Counted from the first letter of the stretch, positions 8,931 through 18,058 are shown. The stretch is 64,000 nucleotides of DNA from Marinobacter sp. F3R08 (GCF_018860425.1 NZ_JAHKPI010000015.1:310001-374000); one strand, 5' to 3'. Numbers and translations: made by a program. Notes: generated by a model from the sequence alone, not told the origin.

Positions 8931-9371
8931 ATATGAAAGTCTCGAGAATCAGAGTTTCCTGCTTATCGTTCACGACCATTAAGAAGGCCGCGATGCTGGC
9001 ATTCCATCAGCTGAGGCTTCCGGCATTTTTGTCACGCCAGAGAGTCGCGCTTTCGTCGATTTCCTGATTTTAGAGGCTCTGGATCACGTTTGGCGCGCGC
9101 AAGTGATGTTTAAATATGTAATTGATCATGGGAGGCGGCCGGACTCCCGTTTGTCGTGTCATCAATGCGTCATTGAGTAAGGCGAATTAAAACATAAGGT
9201 TGAAGGGCTTTTTGTTTCGCTTTTGGTGTAACGCCGCATCACAATATGTTTCCCTCCGTAAGCGCCAATTTCCTGGCAGGCTAGCCCCAAAAATACAGAA
9301 CCAGGCCGCATATAACCAGAAACCGCCGCTGTATGATTCACCCATATTCGTCAAATAATTGGTGTGAAAAG
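8931..9371. other. 440-bp stretch with no recognisable gene
   Basis: No ORF here looks like a protein of known type. Two short inverted repeats are visible: GGGAG/CTCCC at 9130-9148 and TCAATG/CATTGA at 9162-9176. The stretch is more AT-rich than its neighbours and may hold the promoter of the lipoprotein gene. I see no clear -35/-10 pair or RNA gene. Confidence 0.4.
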
Positions 9372-11123
9372 ATGTCATATTGCGGCAAAAAACTAACGAA
9401 GCAAGGACTGCTGATGTTACCTGCGGTGGTTCTGCTTTCTGGCTGCGGTAGCGACACTGCCAGTGACGGCAATACTATCCCGACCGAGACCTCCGTTGTA
9501 TCCGAGCCGACAGTCCAGATTGCCGGAGCTGCGATGAAAGGTGTCATTCAGCAAGGTCTGGTTGTTGCCAACCGCCTGGTTTCTGATAGCAACGGTGTTT
9601 ACAGGTTGCAGCAAGAGGCAGCAGAGCCGGTTCTGACTGCTGACGATGGCAGTTATCAGTGGAAGCTCGAAGGTAAGGCCGAAGGCTGGATCCTGGTTGA
9701 GCTAAAGGCTGATGGCGGCACCCGCATGATCTGCGATGTGATGCCTCAATGCGACCAGGCCGGCATAGCGCCCGTCCCGTTCGGCCAGGCCATGTCTCTG
9801 GATAGCAGTTTCAGCCTTCGTGGTGCAGGCGATCTGCAAATGGAAACGGTAAACCTTACTCCGCTGACCCACCTGGCAGTAACGCTGGCCGAGCGCAGTG
9901 CAAGTGGCCTTTCTCCAGCCGAGCTTTCCAGTGCCTACGCTACGGTGGAGAACTGGTTTGGCCTGGCGGCCGGTGCTTTGCGCTTAACTCCGCCGGATCT
10001 GACCAATCTGGATGAATTGAGCAGCGTATCCGCTGATGCGATTCAGGTTGCGATTGCCAATGCTGCATTCCTGGCACTGGTGAACGACAACGCCCAGTGG
10101 GACTCTATATCTGATGTCTTGGCTGATGTTACATCGCAGGTCAGTGCCACCGGTCAAATCAGCGTCATGGGTGACGGAACCAATGTCGGCCTGGCCGATC
10201 TGGTCAGTGCCGCAGCGCTGCAGTCTTCCGGGCTTCAGTACTCAGTGGATTCGAGCGTAATCAGCCAGAAGCTGGTCGTTGTCGAGTATCGCAATGTACA
10301 GCGCTTCAAAACGATTGCGGATGTCATTGAGGATAACATCACGGGCGTTGCCAATGCCGGTGAGGCCAGTGACGAAACGTCTGTTGGCGGCGTAACCGTT
10401 GGACTTGCCCCGGGTGTCATCACTGACAGTCCGGCGGATTCAGATGCCCAACCGACGACAGATACCTCGACAGGTACGATCGGAAATCAGGTTGCGGATC
10501 TTACAGAGTCTGAAGCTTCGGAAGGTACGGTTGCAGGCGTTGCCGGGTCAGGAGTCATTGGGTCAGTATCCGGAGGATCAGGAACTATCGGGTCAGTTGC
10601 CAGTGGAACAGGAACTGTTGACCCGGGAACAATTGGATCAGGAACTGTTGACTCAGGCGATAGTGGCGCAGGGATTGTTGACTCCGGAACTATCGGGTCA
10701 GGGATCATTGAATCAGGAACTATCGAGACTGTCGACGGAACGACAGGCGATGACTCAAACAGCGGTGTTGTCGCGGATGCTGGAACCGATTCCGAAATCA
10801 GTGAGCCGCCCACCATGGAAACTTCTCCGGTGGAAGCCGCTCCCGAGGAAATCTTTCCGGCGAATTCTGCACTGCTGAGTTGGACTGCACCACTGACCCG
10901 CGAGAACGGCGAGAGTCTCGCTATGGGTGAAATCGCCGGCTTCGAAGTAGTCTACGGCACCAGTGCTGAAGACCTGGATCAGAGTCTGGCGATTGGCGAT
11001 GCCTCCATTGATGAGTTACTGGTGGACGAACTCACCGAGGGCACCTGGTATTTTGCAATCCGCACTCTGGATACTGATGGCAACCGCAGCCGCCAGTCCG
11101 AGGTGGTATACAAGCAAATCTGA
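9372..11123 (+). CDS. Lipoprotein with Gly/Ser/Thr repeat linker and C-terminal FN3-like domain
   Basis: The start at 9372 gives a compact lipoprotein signal peptide ending in the lipobox LLSGC. The ATG at 9333 would add 13 residues. The mature protein (583 residues in total) has an N-terminal part with a QIAGAAMKGVIQQGLVVA-type segment often seen in exported Marinobacter-like proteins. A long low-complexity linker follows (roughly residues 385-465), built from repeats such as SGTIGSGTVDSG. The last ~90 residues look like a fibronectin type III domain (ALLSWTAPL, FEVVYGTS, WYFAIRTLDTDGNRS). It is probably anchored in the outer membrane. The function is unknown. Confidence 0.8.
   Translation: MSYCGKKLTKQGLLMLPAVVLLSGCGSDTASDGNTIPTETSVVSEPTVQIAGAAMKGVIQQGLVVANRLVSDSNGVYRLQQEAAEPVLTADDGSYQWKLEGKAEGWILVELKADGGTRMICDVMPQCDQAGIAPVPFGQAMSLDSSFSLRGAGDLQMETVNLTPLTHLAVTLAERSASGLSPAELSSAYATVENWFGLAAGALRLTPPDLTNLDELSSVSADAIQVAIANAAFLALVNDNAQWDSISDVLADVTSQVSATGQISVMGDGTNVGLADLVSAAALQSSGLQYSVDSSVISQKLVVVEYRNVQRFKTIADVIEDNITGVANAGEASDETSVGGVTVGLAPGVITDSPADSDAQPTTDTSTGTIGNQVADLTESEASEGTVAGVAGSGVIGSVSGGSGTIGSVASGTGTVDPGTIGSGTVDSGDSGAGIVDSGTIGSGIIESGTIETVDGTTGDDSNSGVVADAGTDSEISEPPTMETSPVEAAPEEIFPANSALLSWTAPLTRENGESLAMGEIAGFEVVYGTSAEDLDQSLAIGDASIDELLVDELTEGTWYFAIRTLDTDGNRSRQSEVVYKQI
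10540..10745 (+). repeat. Degenerate short tandem repeats coding the SGTIGSG linker
   Basis: Variants of GGAACTATCGGGTCA and GGAACTGTTGACTCA recur every 15-30 bases and encode (D/E)SGTIGSGT-type units. Such in-frame arrays can change copy number by slippage. Confidence 0.7.
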
Positions 11124-11211
11124 TCTGAGGCGAGGAGGCAGCGTTGCGCTTAGGTGCTTCGCTGCCTGCCTGCTAACATGTACCAGACAGTTGCCTGATT
11201 CTGAGTACACA

Positions 11212-11448
11212 ATGGAATTTTCTGACGATCGTCATACCCTCCTTGAAGTCATCCCCGATGTTCGTGATGGCCTTACCCGTACCGAGCGGATCATCCTCTA
11301 CGTATTGCAGGAAACCCAGCGTGAGCGAGACGGCCGCAACGTGCCGACAGCCATGTTGTACGGCAGGGTGCTTGAATACGTGGACATGAGTGAAGCCGAG
11401 TTACACCTGTATCTGGACCGGTTGGGTGTCAAGGGAGATGGCAGGTGA
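11212..11448 (+). CDS. Small conserved-looking hypothetical protein, 78 aa
   Basis: The ATG at 11212 gives an acidic 78-residue protein beginning MEFSDDRHTLLEVIPDVRDGLTRTERIILYVLQETQRERD. The predicted helices (LTRTERIILYVLQETQ and SEAELHLYLDRLGV) and an RTERIILYVL core look like a winged-helix or helix-turn-helix fragment, but I do not recognise the family. The upstream in-frame extension overlaps the lipoprotein gene and is not credible. It lies 88 bases after the lipoprotein stop. Confidence 0.55.
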   Translation: MEFSDDRHTLLEVIPDVRDGLTRTERIILYVLQETQRERDGRNVPTAMLYGRVLEYVDMSEAELHLYLDRLGVKGDGR

Positions 11449-11529
11449 GGTTGGTCGCGTAGTCAGCGACCGGTTTGAGGTGCCGGCTACCTCCGCCGGT
11501 TGGCGCAGAAGCCGGCAATAAGTCTGCGA

Positions 11530-11958
11530 TTATTTTACTGTGATGGTCGACATCACCAGCTTGCCATCTTTCTTGATGGGGCCGTCTTCCTTGGCACCCA
11601 GGGTGTATTCAAAAATTCCGGTTTTCATACCGCCGTCTTCGCTGTGAACCATCAGCATCAGCATGTCACCGGATTTCACTTCCTCGGTCAGGATGGCCGC
11701 GACATCCATGTTCATGCCTTTGCGCAACGGCGCATAAGCGACAACAGGACCAGGCTTCATGGTTTTTCCTGTGCGATGAACCACCAGCCAGCCATTCTGT
11801 TCGGCAACCACCTTGCTGGCGGATACCACGCCGTTAGAGACCGACTGATCATTAGTCCAGACGCCGGCTTTGTGTTCTTCGGCCAGTGCTGAGCCGGTTG
11901 CGAAAGCGCCGGACATCAGTGCAGCCAGAAGTGCGGACGTTTTTGCGTGCTTGTGCAT
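11530..11958 (-). CDS. Secreted DUF7282-like protein
   Basis: The 142-residue protein has a clear Sec signal peptide (cleavage near GSALA-EEH), followed by one small beta-rich domain with VVAEQNGWLVVHRTG and SGDMLMLMVHSEDGG. These match my memory of the DUF7282 family (a WVVIH-type core). It is presumably periplasmic. It lies directly downstream of the anti-sigma and sigma genes on the same strand, after a 114-bp gap, so it may be controlled by that sigma factor. The function is unknown. Confidence 0.75.
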   Translation of the reverse strand: MHKHAKTSALLAALMSGAFATGSALAEEHKAGVWTNDQSVSNGVVSASKVVAEQNGWLVVHRTGKTMKPGPVVAYAPLRKGMNMDVAAILTEEVKSGDMLMLMVHSEDGGMKTGIFEYTLGAKEDGPIKKDGKLVMSTITVK

Positions 11959-12072
11959 TGCGTTCTCCTAGGTTTCAGGGTTTCCCGTCCCCGGGGTGTT
12001 ATTGGACGGGTTATCTGCAGCTACGGGAGCAAATGCGCAAAGTTTCAGGCACGCGCGATTTTTTTTGCCTGC

Positions 12073-12804
12073 CTACTGATTATTTCTATCGGTTGGGTAG
12101 AGGTAACCGTGAATCGCCGGCCCGGTCGGCTGGCCAGTTGGTGAGCCGCCCTCGGGTTCAACGCTGATGCCGAACGTGGCTTCCTTGAGAAGAGCAGGGT
12201 CGTAACTTCTCAACGCCCCTTCATCGAGTGCGAAATCGTTGCCCAGAACACCTACCGAACGTGGGTTTGGTCCCAGCTCGTCTGCCTTGATCCACAACTG
12301 ATAGGATTTCCCTGGTCGTGGCTCGGCGGTCACCGGACGGATATTGAGTCGTTGCTCCTTCAGATCCACCGTGAGCAGGAAGGCCGGCTGTTGGTCGTTA
12401 TGCTGGAACACCGCCACAAAGGACTGCGTTTGCGGCTCGGGCTGTGGTTGGAGCGCGAGGATTGCCACCAGTACCAGGGCGGCCGCCGAAGCAATCGCCG
12501 TACTCCAGCGCCAGCGGTTCAGCTGATTACGCAGAGCAACGACGCTGGAAGTTTCAATAACCTCGCGGGGCGTCGATTCCACTCGATCCAGGGCTTTCTC
12601 GATTTTCGCGAACAGCGCGGTCGAGGGTTGCACGGGCTCAATTTCATCAGCCAGCCTGCCCAGTCGCTCTTCCCACTGCTGGATCAGCGCTTCCACCTCC
12701 GGATCCTCCCGCCGCCGGGATTCAACATAGTCGCGCTCAGAGGCCGGCAGTGTGCCCAGAACGAACTCTGCAACCAGCATGTCCAGTTCGTCACGTTCTG
12801 TCAT
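12073..12804 (-). CDS. Anti-sigma factor of the RskA type
   Basis: The 243-residue protein has an N-terminal anti-sigma segment (LVAEFVLGTLPASERDYVESR, typical of RskA/ChrR-like zinc-free anti-sigma domains), one membrane span at about 101-118, and a C-terminal RskA domain with the family phrase PGKSYQLWIKADELGPNPRSVGVL. It overlaps the upstream sigma gene by 4 bases and should hold that factor at the inner membrane until a signal triggers release. Confidence 0.9.
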   Translation of the reverse strand: MTERDELDMLVAEFVLGTLPASERDYVESRRREDPEVEALIQQWEERLGRLADEIEPVQPSTALFAKIEKALDRVESTPREVIETSSVVALRNQLNRWRWSTAIASAAALVLVAILALQPQPEPQTQSFVAVFQHNDQQPAFLLTVDLKEQRLNIRPVTAEPRPGKSYQLWIKADELGPNPRSVGVLGNDFALDEGALRSYDPALLKEATFGISVEPEGGSPTGQPTGPAIHGYLYPTDRNNQ

Positions 12805-13463
12805 GGCTCAAGACACCTTTTGATCTGTTTCAGGGCACGGTGTAGCCAGGTTTTTACCGTGTTTACCTGCTGGTCAAAGTGGTTTGCCAATTCCTCACGG
12901 GACCAGCCATTGAGGTAGGCAAGCCGGACCATGTCCCGCCGGTCTTTTTCCAACTGGTCAATGCAGTGATTCAGGTGGTTTACTGACTGCTGATCCTCCA
13001 GCTGTTCCTGTGCAGTCGCCTGCTTGCCCGCCATCTCATCGAGCTCTTCACCCGTTGTTGTGCGGCCGGTGGGGTGCTTGCGCAGTTCATCAATGGCTGT
13101 GTTTCGGGCGATGGAGACAAGCCAGGTAATCGGTGACGACCTGCCGGGCTGAAACTGATCGGCTTTTTGCCAGATCTTTATATAGCTTTCCTGAATCACA
13201 TCGTCTGCCCATCCTCTGTCCCTGAGGATACGCAGTGCGGTGCCGAGAAGTTTCGCAGCGGTGTCCTGATAGAGCAGGGCGAAGGCTTCGCGGTCTCTCT
13301 GCGCTACCCGGAGAATCAGTCCGGAAAGCCGATCGCCGGCTACTTCCGGGCTGGGCGGGCTATGGTTAGCGTTGTTATTGTGTGGCTGATGAGGGTCAGG
13401 CTTCATGGGGTCCCGGATGATGCGGTTGATTACCTTTCTATGTTCACGCTGTAGGCTGAACAT
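12801..13463 (-). CDS. ECF-type RNA polymerase sigma factor
   Basis: Sigma region 2 (ADDVIQESYIKIWQKADQF) and region 4 with its helix-turn-helix (GWSREELANHFDQQVNTVKTWLHRAL) are both present, in the arrangement of SigK/ECF sigma factors paired with RskA anti-sigma proteins. The full ORF is 220 residues. A start at 13406 (MKPDPHQ) would give 201 residues, closer to the usual length, but neither start has a convincing ribosome site. It is translationally coupled to the anti-sigma gene. Confidence 0.9.
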   Translation of the reverse strand: MFSLQREHRKVINRIIRDPMKPDPHQPHNNNANHSPPSPEVAGDRLSGLILRVAQRDREAFALLYQDTAAKLLGTALRILRDRGWADDVIQESYIKIWQKADQFQPGRSSPITWLVSIARNTAIDELRKHPTGRTTTGEELDEMAGKQATAQEQLEDQQSVNHLNHCIDQLEKDRRDMVRLAYLNGWSREELANHFDQQVNTVKTWLHRALKQIKRCLEP

Positions 13464-13514
13464 CAGAATATCCGTGTCCCCGCCGCATTCTTACTTCGGG
13501 TCCGGCTCTGGGAA

Positions 13515-14528
13515 TTACGATAACACAGTGCGCCGTTTACGCCACCGAACCGGCGGCAAACCGGTCCAGCGGCGGAATGCGCGGTAGAACGTGCTGAGTT
13601 CGGCAAAACCCAGATTCTCGGCTATTTCGGGCAGCGGGGTGTCGGTTTCGGCAACTGCGTGGAGGGCTTTCTCCCGGCGTACGTCATCCACCAGTCCGTC
13701 GAAGGTTTGCCCCTGGTCTGCAAGCCGCCGGGCAAGGGTACGTTCGCTGATGCCCAGGGTGGTGGCAACGTCGGCCCTGCGGGGCAGGGCGGGTCCCAAT
13801 CGGGCTGTCAGCCATCTCCGTATTTCCGGAACCGACGTGCTGCTAATGGAAAGCGCGGCGAGGCGGGCCGTCGTGTAGCGCTCGTGCACCTGTGCTAGCT
13901 GGGGGTCGGCCTGGGGCAATGGCTGGTCCAGAACGGTATTTTCTACCAGTACCCCGCTGAACGCCTGCTCAAACTCCACCGGACAATTGAAGACATTCTG
14001 ATACCCCGCCAACGGGCCGAGGCGCGGCTGGCTGAATTGCACCCGGGCCGGCTGCAGCTGGGTTCCTGTGACCCAGCTGGCAAAGCCCATCACCGTGGCC
14101 AGTACCGCTTCAATCTGGTGAGGGCTGAAGGCGAGCTTTCCTTGCCGGGGATGGTAGACCAGCCAGGTAGCGGTGTGGCCTGCCAGAACCTGGAAACGCC
14201 CACCATCGGAGATCAACCGCTGGAAACGCTGCACCATCACAACGGCCTCACGCAGGGTCGCTGCAGACTGCAGCGCAAAGCCGACACCGCTGATGCTCAT
14301 CGGAGTGAACCCGGCACCCACCTTCAGGCCAAAACCGGGGTCGCCGGTACATCGCTCCGCCGCATGCCAGAGCCGCGTTATATCATCAATCGGCCAGCGC
14401 TCCCGGGCACCGGAAGTCTCGGGAATGCCGGCCGTTGACAGCAAGGTAGTTTCATCCACCGAAAGCCGTTGTGCCGCGGCTATAACGGTATTCACCCAGC
14501 CAATGGAAACGGTGGCCTCTAATGTCAA
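13515..14528 (-). CDS. AraC-family transcriptional regulator
   Basis: The 337-residue protein has the N-terminal ligand-sensing region of the OruR/arabinose-binding-like group (residues ~20-200) and a C-terminal AraC double helix-turn-helix (RADVATTLGISERTLARRLADQG and PLPEIAENLGFAELSTFYRAFRRWTGLPP). No ATG is near the expected N terminus. TTG at 14528 fits best, preceded by GAGG at 9-base spacing. It is divergent from the flavoprotein operon and likely controls it through the direct repeats at 14515-14554. Confidence 0.88.
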   Translation of the reverse strand: MTLEATVSIGWVNTVIAAAQRLSVDETTLLSTAGIPETSGARERWPIDDITRLWHAAERCTGDPGFGLKVGAGFTPMSISGVGFALQSAATLREAVVMVQRFQRLISDGGRFQVLAGHTATWLVYHPRQGKLAFSPHQIEAVLATVMGFASWVTGTQLQPARVQFSQPRLGPLAGYQNVFNCPVEFEQAFSGVLVENTVLDQPLPQADPQLAQVHERYTTARLAALSISSTSVPEIRRWLTARLGPALPRRADVATTLGISERTLARRLADQGQTFDGLVDDVRREKALHAVAETDTPLPEIAENLGFAELSTFYRAFRRWTGLPPVRWRKRRTVLS

Positions 14529-14554
14529 TTTTGCTAGCCTCTGAAGTCAATTTT
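14515..14554 (+). promoter_or_regulatory. Direct-repeat operator, likely AraC-family binding site
   Basis: GCCTCTAATGTCAATTTT (14515-14532) and GCCTCTGAAGTCAATTTT (14537-14554) are identical at 16 of 18 positions and 22 bp apart, two helical turns. This is the classic layout for an AraC-type activator. The first repeat overlaps the start of the regulator's own coding region. The second is 63 bp before the flavoprotein start. Confidence 0.7.
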
Positions 14555-14616
14555 TAAGCCATAGTACCGGTATATCTTTAAAGCTGACAACTCATTGCAA
14601 TCGGGTCGGATGCGAT

Positions 14617-16230
14617 ATGGCCAAGGTGATTTCCTCAGACATTCTGGTGATCGGCGGCGGGCTGGCCGGAATGGTCGCCGCACTGGAGAGTTTGCGAGCG
14701 GGCAAGTCCGTTACCCTGGCAGACCGGGACACGGAAGAAAGGATGGGTGGCCTGGCCCTGTGGGCTTTTGGTGGCATGATGCTGGTAGGCACTCCGCTGC
14801 AAAAACGCATGAAGATCGCCGACACACCCGAGATTGCCCTGGCTGACTGGCTGAGTTTCGGCGAGCTGTCACCCGACGACGAGCTGCCCCTGCAATGGGC
14901 CCGCTATTACGTAGAGCATTCCCGCACCGAGGTTTACGACTGGCTCAGTAAAGAAGGCATCAAGTTCCTGCCGGCGGTGAACTGGGTTGAGCGTGGCCGA
15001 CTCGGCGATGGCAACCGCCTGCCCCGCTACCATGTGGTCTGGGGCACCGCGCGGGAACTGGTTCGTTGCCTGATGACAGCGCTGCATCGGGAGAACACCG
15101 GCGGCAAGCTCACCCTGCTGCACCAGCACCGGATTACCGGGCTCGACCACGAAGCGGGGAAAGTGAGTGGTGCCCTGGCCGTTAACGAGGCCACCGGTGA
15201 AGATGTTCGTCTGGTAGCTGGAGCCGTGGTTCTGGCCACCGGTGGGATCAACGGCAGCCATAAGGAATGCCGGGCCAACTGGCCGAGTGACCGTCCACAG
15301 CCTGCCGGCATGTTGAACGGTGCTCACCCCTATGCCGATGGCCGCATGCATCACTGGGTGGCCGACAGCCTTGGTGGCCAGATCACCCACGCCGGTGAGA
15401 TGTGGAATTACGCGGCCGGCTTCCCGCATCCGTACCCCCATTTTCCCGGCCACGGGCTTTCCGGCATTCCCTGTAAATCCGCACTCTGGCTCAACCACCG
15501 GGGTGAACGGATCGGCCCGGAACCCCTGGTGACCGGCTTTGATACCCACTGGCTTTGCCAGCGAGTGGCGGAGCAGGAAAAGCCCTGGACATGGCACCTG
15601 CTGAACTGGCGCATTGCCGCCAAGGAATTTGCCATTTCCGGCGCAGAACACAATGCCCGGATCAGGGACAAGCAGTTTCCTCTGTTTGTGAAAGAGCTGT
15701 TGCTGGGCAACCACGCCCTGGTGCGGCAGATGCAGCATGAAAGTCGCGACTTCCTGGTGGCAGACACCCTGGGCGACCTGGCGGGCAAGATGAATGCGCT
15801 CACCTGCTCCCATGACATCGACCCGTCAAGACTCCAGGCCACTGCGGATGCTTTCGATGCCAATTTTGCCGCTGGCACCAGTCTCCATAACGACCCTCAG
15901 ATCCGGATGATCCAGCATGCCCGGGAATGGAAGCCGGATCGTTTGCGCACCTGCAAACCCGCTCCGCTCCAGAAGCCCGGCGCCGGGCCCTACATTGCTA
16001 TCCGCATGCAGCTGATTACCCGCAAGAGCCTGGGTGGCCTGCAAACCGATCTGCAAAGCCGCGTCCTTAATACTCAGGGCGAGCCGGTACAGGGTCTCTA
16101 CTGTGTGGGTGAGGCTGCGGGCTTTGGTGGCGGTGGCGCCAACGGAAAACGGTCCCTGGAAGGCACCTTCCTGCCCGCGTGCATCATGACGGCCCGGGCC
16201 GCGGTGCGTTCCATTGTGGCGGGAGGCTGA
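14617..16230 (+). CDS. FAD-dependent dehydrogenase (KstD/fumarate reductase-like, COG3573-type)
   Basis: The 537-residue flavoprotein has the dinucleotide-binding motif GGGLAGMVAALE at residues 13-24, a second FAD element AGAVVLATGGINGS, and the C-terminal GLYCVGEAAGFGGGGANGKRSLEGTFL that closes the FAD site. This matches the FAD-binding dehydrogenase group related to 3-ketosteroid dehydrogenases. It probably introduces or reduces a C=C bond in a hydrophobic ketone. The substrate is unknown. It lies 58 bases before the ThDP enzyme and is divergent from the AraC regulator. Confidence 0.85.
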   Translation: MAKVISSDILVIGGGLAGMVAALESLRAGKSVTLADRDTEERMGGLALWAFGGMMLVGTPLQKRMKIADTPEIALADWLSFGELSPDDELPLQWARYYVEHSRTEVYDWLSKEGIKFLPAVNWVERGRLGDGNRLPRYHVVWGTARELVRCLMTALHRENTGGKLTLLHQHRITGLDHEAGKVSGALAVNEATGEDVRLVAGAVVLATGGINGSHKECRANWPSDRPQPAGMLNGAHPYADGRMHHWVADSLGGQITHAGEMWNYAAGFPHPYPHFPGHGLSGIPCKSALWLNHRGERIGPEPLVTGFDTHWLCQRVAEQEKPWTWHLLNWRIAAKEFAISGAEHNARIRDKQFPLFVKELLLGNHALVRQMQHESRDFLVADTLGDLAGKMNALTCSHDIDPSRLQATADAFDANFAAGTSLHNDPQIRMIQHAREWKPDRLRTCKPAPLQKPGAGPYIAIRMQLITRKSLGGLQTDLQSRVLNTQGEPVQGLYCVGEAAGFGGGGANGKRSLEGTFLPACIMTARAAVRSIVAGG

Positions 16231-16288
16231 TCACCATGAGCAATATACGTTACCGACAATCGGAATATTCAGAAGCTGGAGAACAACA

Positions 16289-17947
16289 ATGACAAACGGC
16301 GCACAAGCCCTGATGAAAACCCTGGTAGATGCCGGTGTTGAGGTCTGCTTCAGTAACCCGGGTACCAGTGAAATGCACTTTGTGGCTGCCCTGGATGACG
16401 AGCCTGGAATGCGGGCTGTTCTGGCCCTGTTCGAAGGAGTTGCGACCGGTGCCGCTGACGGCTACGCCCGAATGGCAGACAAGCCTGCCGCCACCCTGTT
16501 GCACCTGGGCTGTGGCCTGGGCAATGGGCTGGCCAACCTGCACAACGCTCGCAAGGGCAAAGTACCGGTGGTTAACATTGTCGGTGACCATGCCACCTAC
16601 CATGTGAAATACGATGCTCAGCTGCAATCCGATATCGAGACCGTCGCCCGTAACGTGTCTCCGGGGTTTGTGCGCACTGCCGGAAGCACGGAAACCCTGT
16701 GTCAGGACGCCGCGGAGGCCATCGCCGCAGCACGGACCGCGCCCGGGCAGGTTGCCACACTGATCCTGCCGGCGGATGTGTCCTGGGGAGAGGGTGGTGT
16801 GCCCAGCGCACCTCTGGCACCGCCAACACCGGAACCGGCAGACGATGCCACCGTAGAAGCCATTGCCACAGCTATCCGCTCTGGCAAGAAAACCGCACTA
16901 CTGATGGGCGGCCATTCCCTGCGCGAACCCGGTATGCTGGCGGCGGCCAAGCTGGCGGCGCACAGTGGCGTGACCTTGCTGGCAGAAACCTTTCCCACCC
17001 GTATGGAACGGGGCGCAGGCCTGCCTTATATCGAACGCCTGGCCTACCTGGCCGAGCTGGCCACGGTGCAACTGACCGATGTGGAACACCTGATTCTGGT
17101 GGATGCCAAGGCGCCCGTCTCCTTTTTCGCCTATCCCGGAAAGCAGAGCTACCTGGTGCCGGATACCTGCGAGGTACACACCCTGGCCGCCCCGGATCAG
17201 GACATTCTTGCCAGTCTGAACAAACTCAATGACGCGGTTGGAGCCAGCCAGGCAGAGCCGAAGCTGCAGCCCGCAAAACGACCTGGCCGACCGAGAGGCA
17301 AGCTGACTGCGGAGAAAGTCTGCAAAGCCCTTGGCCATCTGATGCCGGAGGACGCCATTATCGTGGACGAGGGAATCACCTCCAGCCTGATGCTCTCGGC
17401 GATGACCGCCGGTGCACCTCGCCATGACATGATCACCCTCACTGGCGGCGCCATTGGCCAGGGCTTGCCGAATGCGGTGGGCGCTGCGGTGGCCTGTCCG
17501 GAGCGGCCAGTATTTGCTCTGATTGGTGACGGTACCGCCATGTACACCATTCAGTCACTGTGGACCATGGCGAGGGAACGGCTGAACGTCACCTCGATTA
17601 TCTTCAACAATGCGTCCTATTCGGTACTGAATATTGAGCTTGAGCGGGTGGGCGCGGAAGAGGCCGGTGAAAAAGCCAAATCCCAGCTGGACCTGCGAGG
17701 CCCGGTGATCAACTTTGCTGAAATGGCCAATGGCATGGGTGTCCATGGTGTGCGGGTGCACACGGCGGAAGAGATGGCGAGAGCCCTGGAGTATGCCGGT
17801 CGGATGCCCGGGCCGCACCTGATTGAAGCCGTGATACCGGAATCCCTGAGCGGGGTGAAACGCCGGATATTGCCGTGGATGCTGCGCTCGTTACCTGGCC
17901 TGCCACTGTCGGTTTCCAAGGCGCTGAAGCGCAAACTGGCGCCCTGA
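16289..17947 (+). CDS. ThDP-dependent enzyme of the acetolactate synthase/benzoylformate decarboxylase type
   Basis: The 552-residue protein has the N-terminal Pyr domain with the cofactor-activating Glu at residue 49 (ALFEGVATGAADGYARM), a central DHS-like domain, and the C-terminal PP domain with the ThDP motif GDGTAMYTIQSLW...NN. The ATG at 16289 (MTNGAQ) follows TGGAGAAC and is preferred over an upstream GTG/TTG extension. Many such proteins are named acetolactate synthase, but no small subunit is near. A catabolic 2-keto acid decarboxylase working with the flavoprotein is as likely. Confidence 0.85.
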   Translation: MTNGAQALMKTLVDAGVEVCFSNPGTSEMHFVAALDDEPGMRAVLALFEGVATGAADGYARMADKPAATLLHLGCGLGNGLANLHNARKGKVPVVNIVGDHATYHVKYDAQLQSDIETVARNVSPGFVRTAGSTETLCQDAAEAIAAARTAPGQVATLILPADVSWGEGGVPSAPLAPPTPEPADDATVEAIATAIRSGKKTALLMGGHSLREPGMLAAAKLAAHSGVTLLAETFPTRMERGAGLPYIERLAYLAELATVQLTDVEHLILVDAKAPVSFFAYPGKQSYLVPDTCEVHTLAAPDQDILASLNKLNDAVGASQAEPKLQPAKRPGRPRGKLTAEKVCKALGHLMPEDAIIVDEGITSSLMLSAMTAGAPRHDMITLTGGAIGQGLPNAVGAAVACPERPVFALIGDGTAMYTIQSLWTMARERLNVTSIIFNNASYSVLNIELERVGAEEAGEKAKSQLDLRGPVINFAEMANGMGVHGVRVHTAEEMARALEYAGRMPGPHLIEAVIPESLSGVKRRILPWMLRSLPGLPLSVSKALKRKLAP

Positions 17948-17979
17948 AAGGGTTGACGAACGTCTGCATAAATAGAGTG

Positions 17980-18025
17980 AAGGCCTAGGGCCTGTCTCCT
18001 GCGGCGGAGACAGGCCCTAGGCCTT
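17980..18025. terminator. Perfect 20-bp hairpin between convergent genes
   Basis: Arms 17980-17999 and 18006-18025 (core GGCCTAGGGCCTGTCTCC) pair without mismatch around a 6-nt loop. It sits 32 bases after the ThDP-enzyme stop and 33 bases before the stop of the convergent small gene. The lack of a T run is atypical, but position and strength suggest a two-way terminator. Confidence 0.7.
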
Positions 18026-18058
18026 CCGGGGCTCAATTATCCTGCTTAACCGAATGTC

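Noticed and set aside
9120..9180. Possible small RNA in the long gap after the importer operon
   Set aside because: There are only short stems (5-6 bp), no clear promoter and no terminator with a T run.
10399..10878. 159-codon plus-strand ORF inside the lipoprotein gene
   Set aside because: It is an out-of-frame reading of the Ser/Gly/Thr repeat. Its composition follows the repeat and no family likeness is seen.
14531..14538. TTGCTAGC resembling the GntR palindrome of the 31-34 kb island
   Set aside because: It lacks the second half (followed by CTC, not AA) and is better explained as the junction between the AraC direct repeats.
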